Positions 63,556 through 64,000 of a stretch of DNA of 64,000 nucleotides are shown here, piece by piece (positions within the stretch are counted from its first letter, which is position 1; each line of letters begins with the position of its first letter). A program made the translations under genes and the position numbers. Source of the DNA: Mycolicibacterium sphagni (GTDB taxonomy: Bacteria > Actinomycetota > Actinomycetes > Mycobacteriales > Mycobacteriaceae); NCBI RefSeq assembly GCF_013337765.1, contig NZ_VBSB01000005.1:62001-126000 (forward strand), given 5' to 3'. The notes beneath the pieces were generated by a model that did no database searches, was not told the origin of the DNA, and worked only from the letters and a program-made list of their open reading frames with translations.

Positions 63556-63644
63556 GTAGCCGCGCCCTTCTTTCGCGCCGCCACTCTGGAGCGGCCGTTT
63601 GCGGCTTGTCTCCGTCCAGCCCGATGAGCAACAGGAGTAGATGA

Positions 63645-64000
63645 ATGTCGACCAGTAACACCACCACCGGCCCGGCACAGGTAGACGTCCGGGGGCCCCG
63701 CTTTGCGGCGTGGGTCACCACGGGCGTCCTGATTGTGGTGCTGGCCGTCTCGGGCTTGAGCACGGCCGCCGCCGCAGTCCTGCTGGCGCTTCAGGCCGTC
63801 GTGTTCGCGATCGGCGCGCTGCGCGGGCCGCGTCAGCACCCGTACGGGCTGATCTTCGCCACGCTCGTGTTGCCACGGCTTAGCCCGGTCTCCGAACGAG
63901 AGCCGGTACCGCCGTTGAAGTTCGCGCAGCTGGTGGGCTTCATGTTCGCCGTCGTCGGCGTTGCCGGCTTCGCGTTCGGTGCGCCACTGCTCGGCACTAT
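63645..64000 (+). CDS. DUF4395 membrane protein (partial, runs off window)
   Basis: First 118 codons from ATG 63645, with AGGAG at 63633-63637. Hydrophobic segments include FAAWVTTGVLIVVLAVSGLSTAAAAVLLALQAVVFAIGAL and FMFAVVGVAGFAFGA; PRLSPVSEREPVPPLKFAQLVG is typical of DUF4395. In mycobacteria this family commonly precedes cysA2/sseC-type thiosulfate sulfurtransferase genes, so a role in sulfur metabolism is inferred. Expression is expected to be gated by the polycysteine leader. Confidence 0.85.
   Translation, partial: MSTSNTTTGPAQVDVRGPRFAAWVTTGVLIVVLAVSGLSTAAAAVLLALQAVVFAIGALRGPRQHPYGLIFATLVLPRLSPVSEREPVPPLKFAQLVGFMFAVVGVAGFAFGAPLLGT

Overview
The window is high-GC actinobacterial DNA and reads as a non-tuberculous Mycobacterium (Mycolicibacterium). 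The evidence is a right-hand block with the gene content and order of M. tuberculosis Rv0826-Rv0816c: MpaB-like oxygenase, TetR, desA1, dus, LCP protein, phoY2, mshD, glnR, lmeA, thiX. A pstSCAB operon is inserted between phoY2 and mshD. Mycothiol (mshD), mycolate desaturation (desA1), lipomannan (lmeA), mycofactocin-type SDR and leaderless-mRNA signatures all agree. No gene-free stretch exceeds about 260 bases.

Left part (1-45113): a dense catabolic region of about 40 genes built around acyl-CoA chemistry. It has two CaiB/BaiF CoA-transferases, four AMP-binding acyl-CoA synthetases, five acyl-CoA dehydrogenases, six crotonases, three thiolase-fold proteins, five SDRs, three amidohydrolase-2 proteins, a P450, a Baeyer-Villiger-type monooxygenase, an FMO, a molybdopterin oxidoreductase, a DHDPS-like aldolase, an aldehyde dehydrogenase, and TetR and GntR regulators. 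Many genes overlap by 4 bp (ATGA/GTGA) or lie a few bases apart, so they form long operons: leftward 20877-7815 (12 genes), leftward 25343-21789, rightward 25433-34305, leftward 38122-34290, rightward 38218-40199 and leftward 45113-40153. The natural substrate cannot be read from the sequence. The set would fit oxidative opening and beta-oxidation of an alicyclic or branched (terpenoid- or steroid-like) acid. No KstR-type box was seen at the promoters examined. Instead a shared ACTGTAA-type motif recurs at the main promoters; it is a perfect inverted repeat CTGTAA-N3-TTACAG at two of them. This suggests one dedicated regulon, with the TetR gene at 21058 as the obvious candidate regulator. A LexA-boxed 13E12/HNH gene (6480-7709) sits inside the region.

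Middle (45251-48358): tRNA genes Phe, Asp, Glu (leftward) and Lys (rightward) separate the catabolic region from the conserved block. They are followed by a GAF protein, a polyprenyl glycosylphosphotransferase and a 52-residue ORF with a highly structured leader.

Right part (48546-64000): the conserved block. Phosphate uptake (pstSCAB and phoY2, both preceded by 11-bp-phased PHO-type repeats) sits beside mshD, an orphan OmpR-type regulator (glnR), lmeA and thiX. At the right edge is a leaderless peptide ORF ending in a polycysteine tract, in front of a DUF4395 membrane protein. It matches the known mycobacterial cysteine-responsive attenuators.
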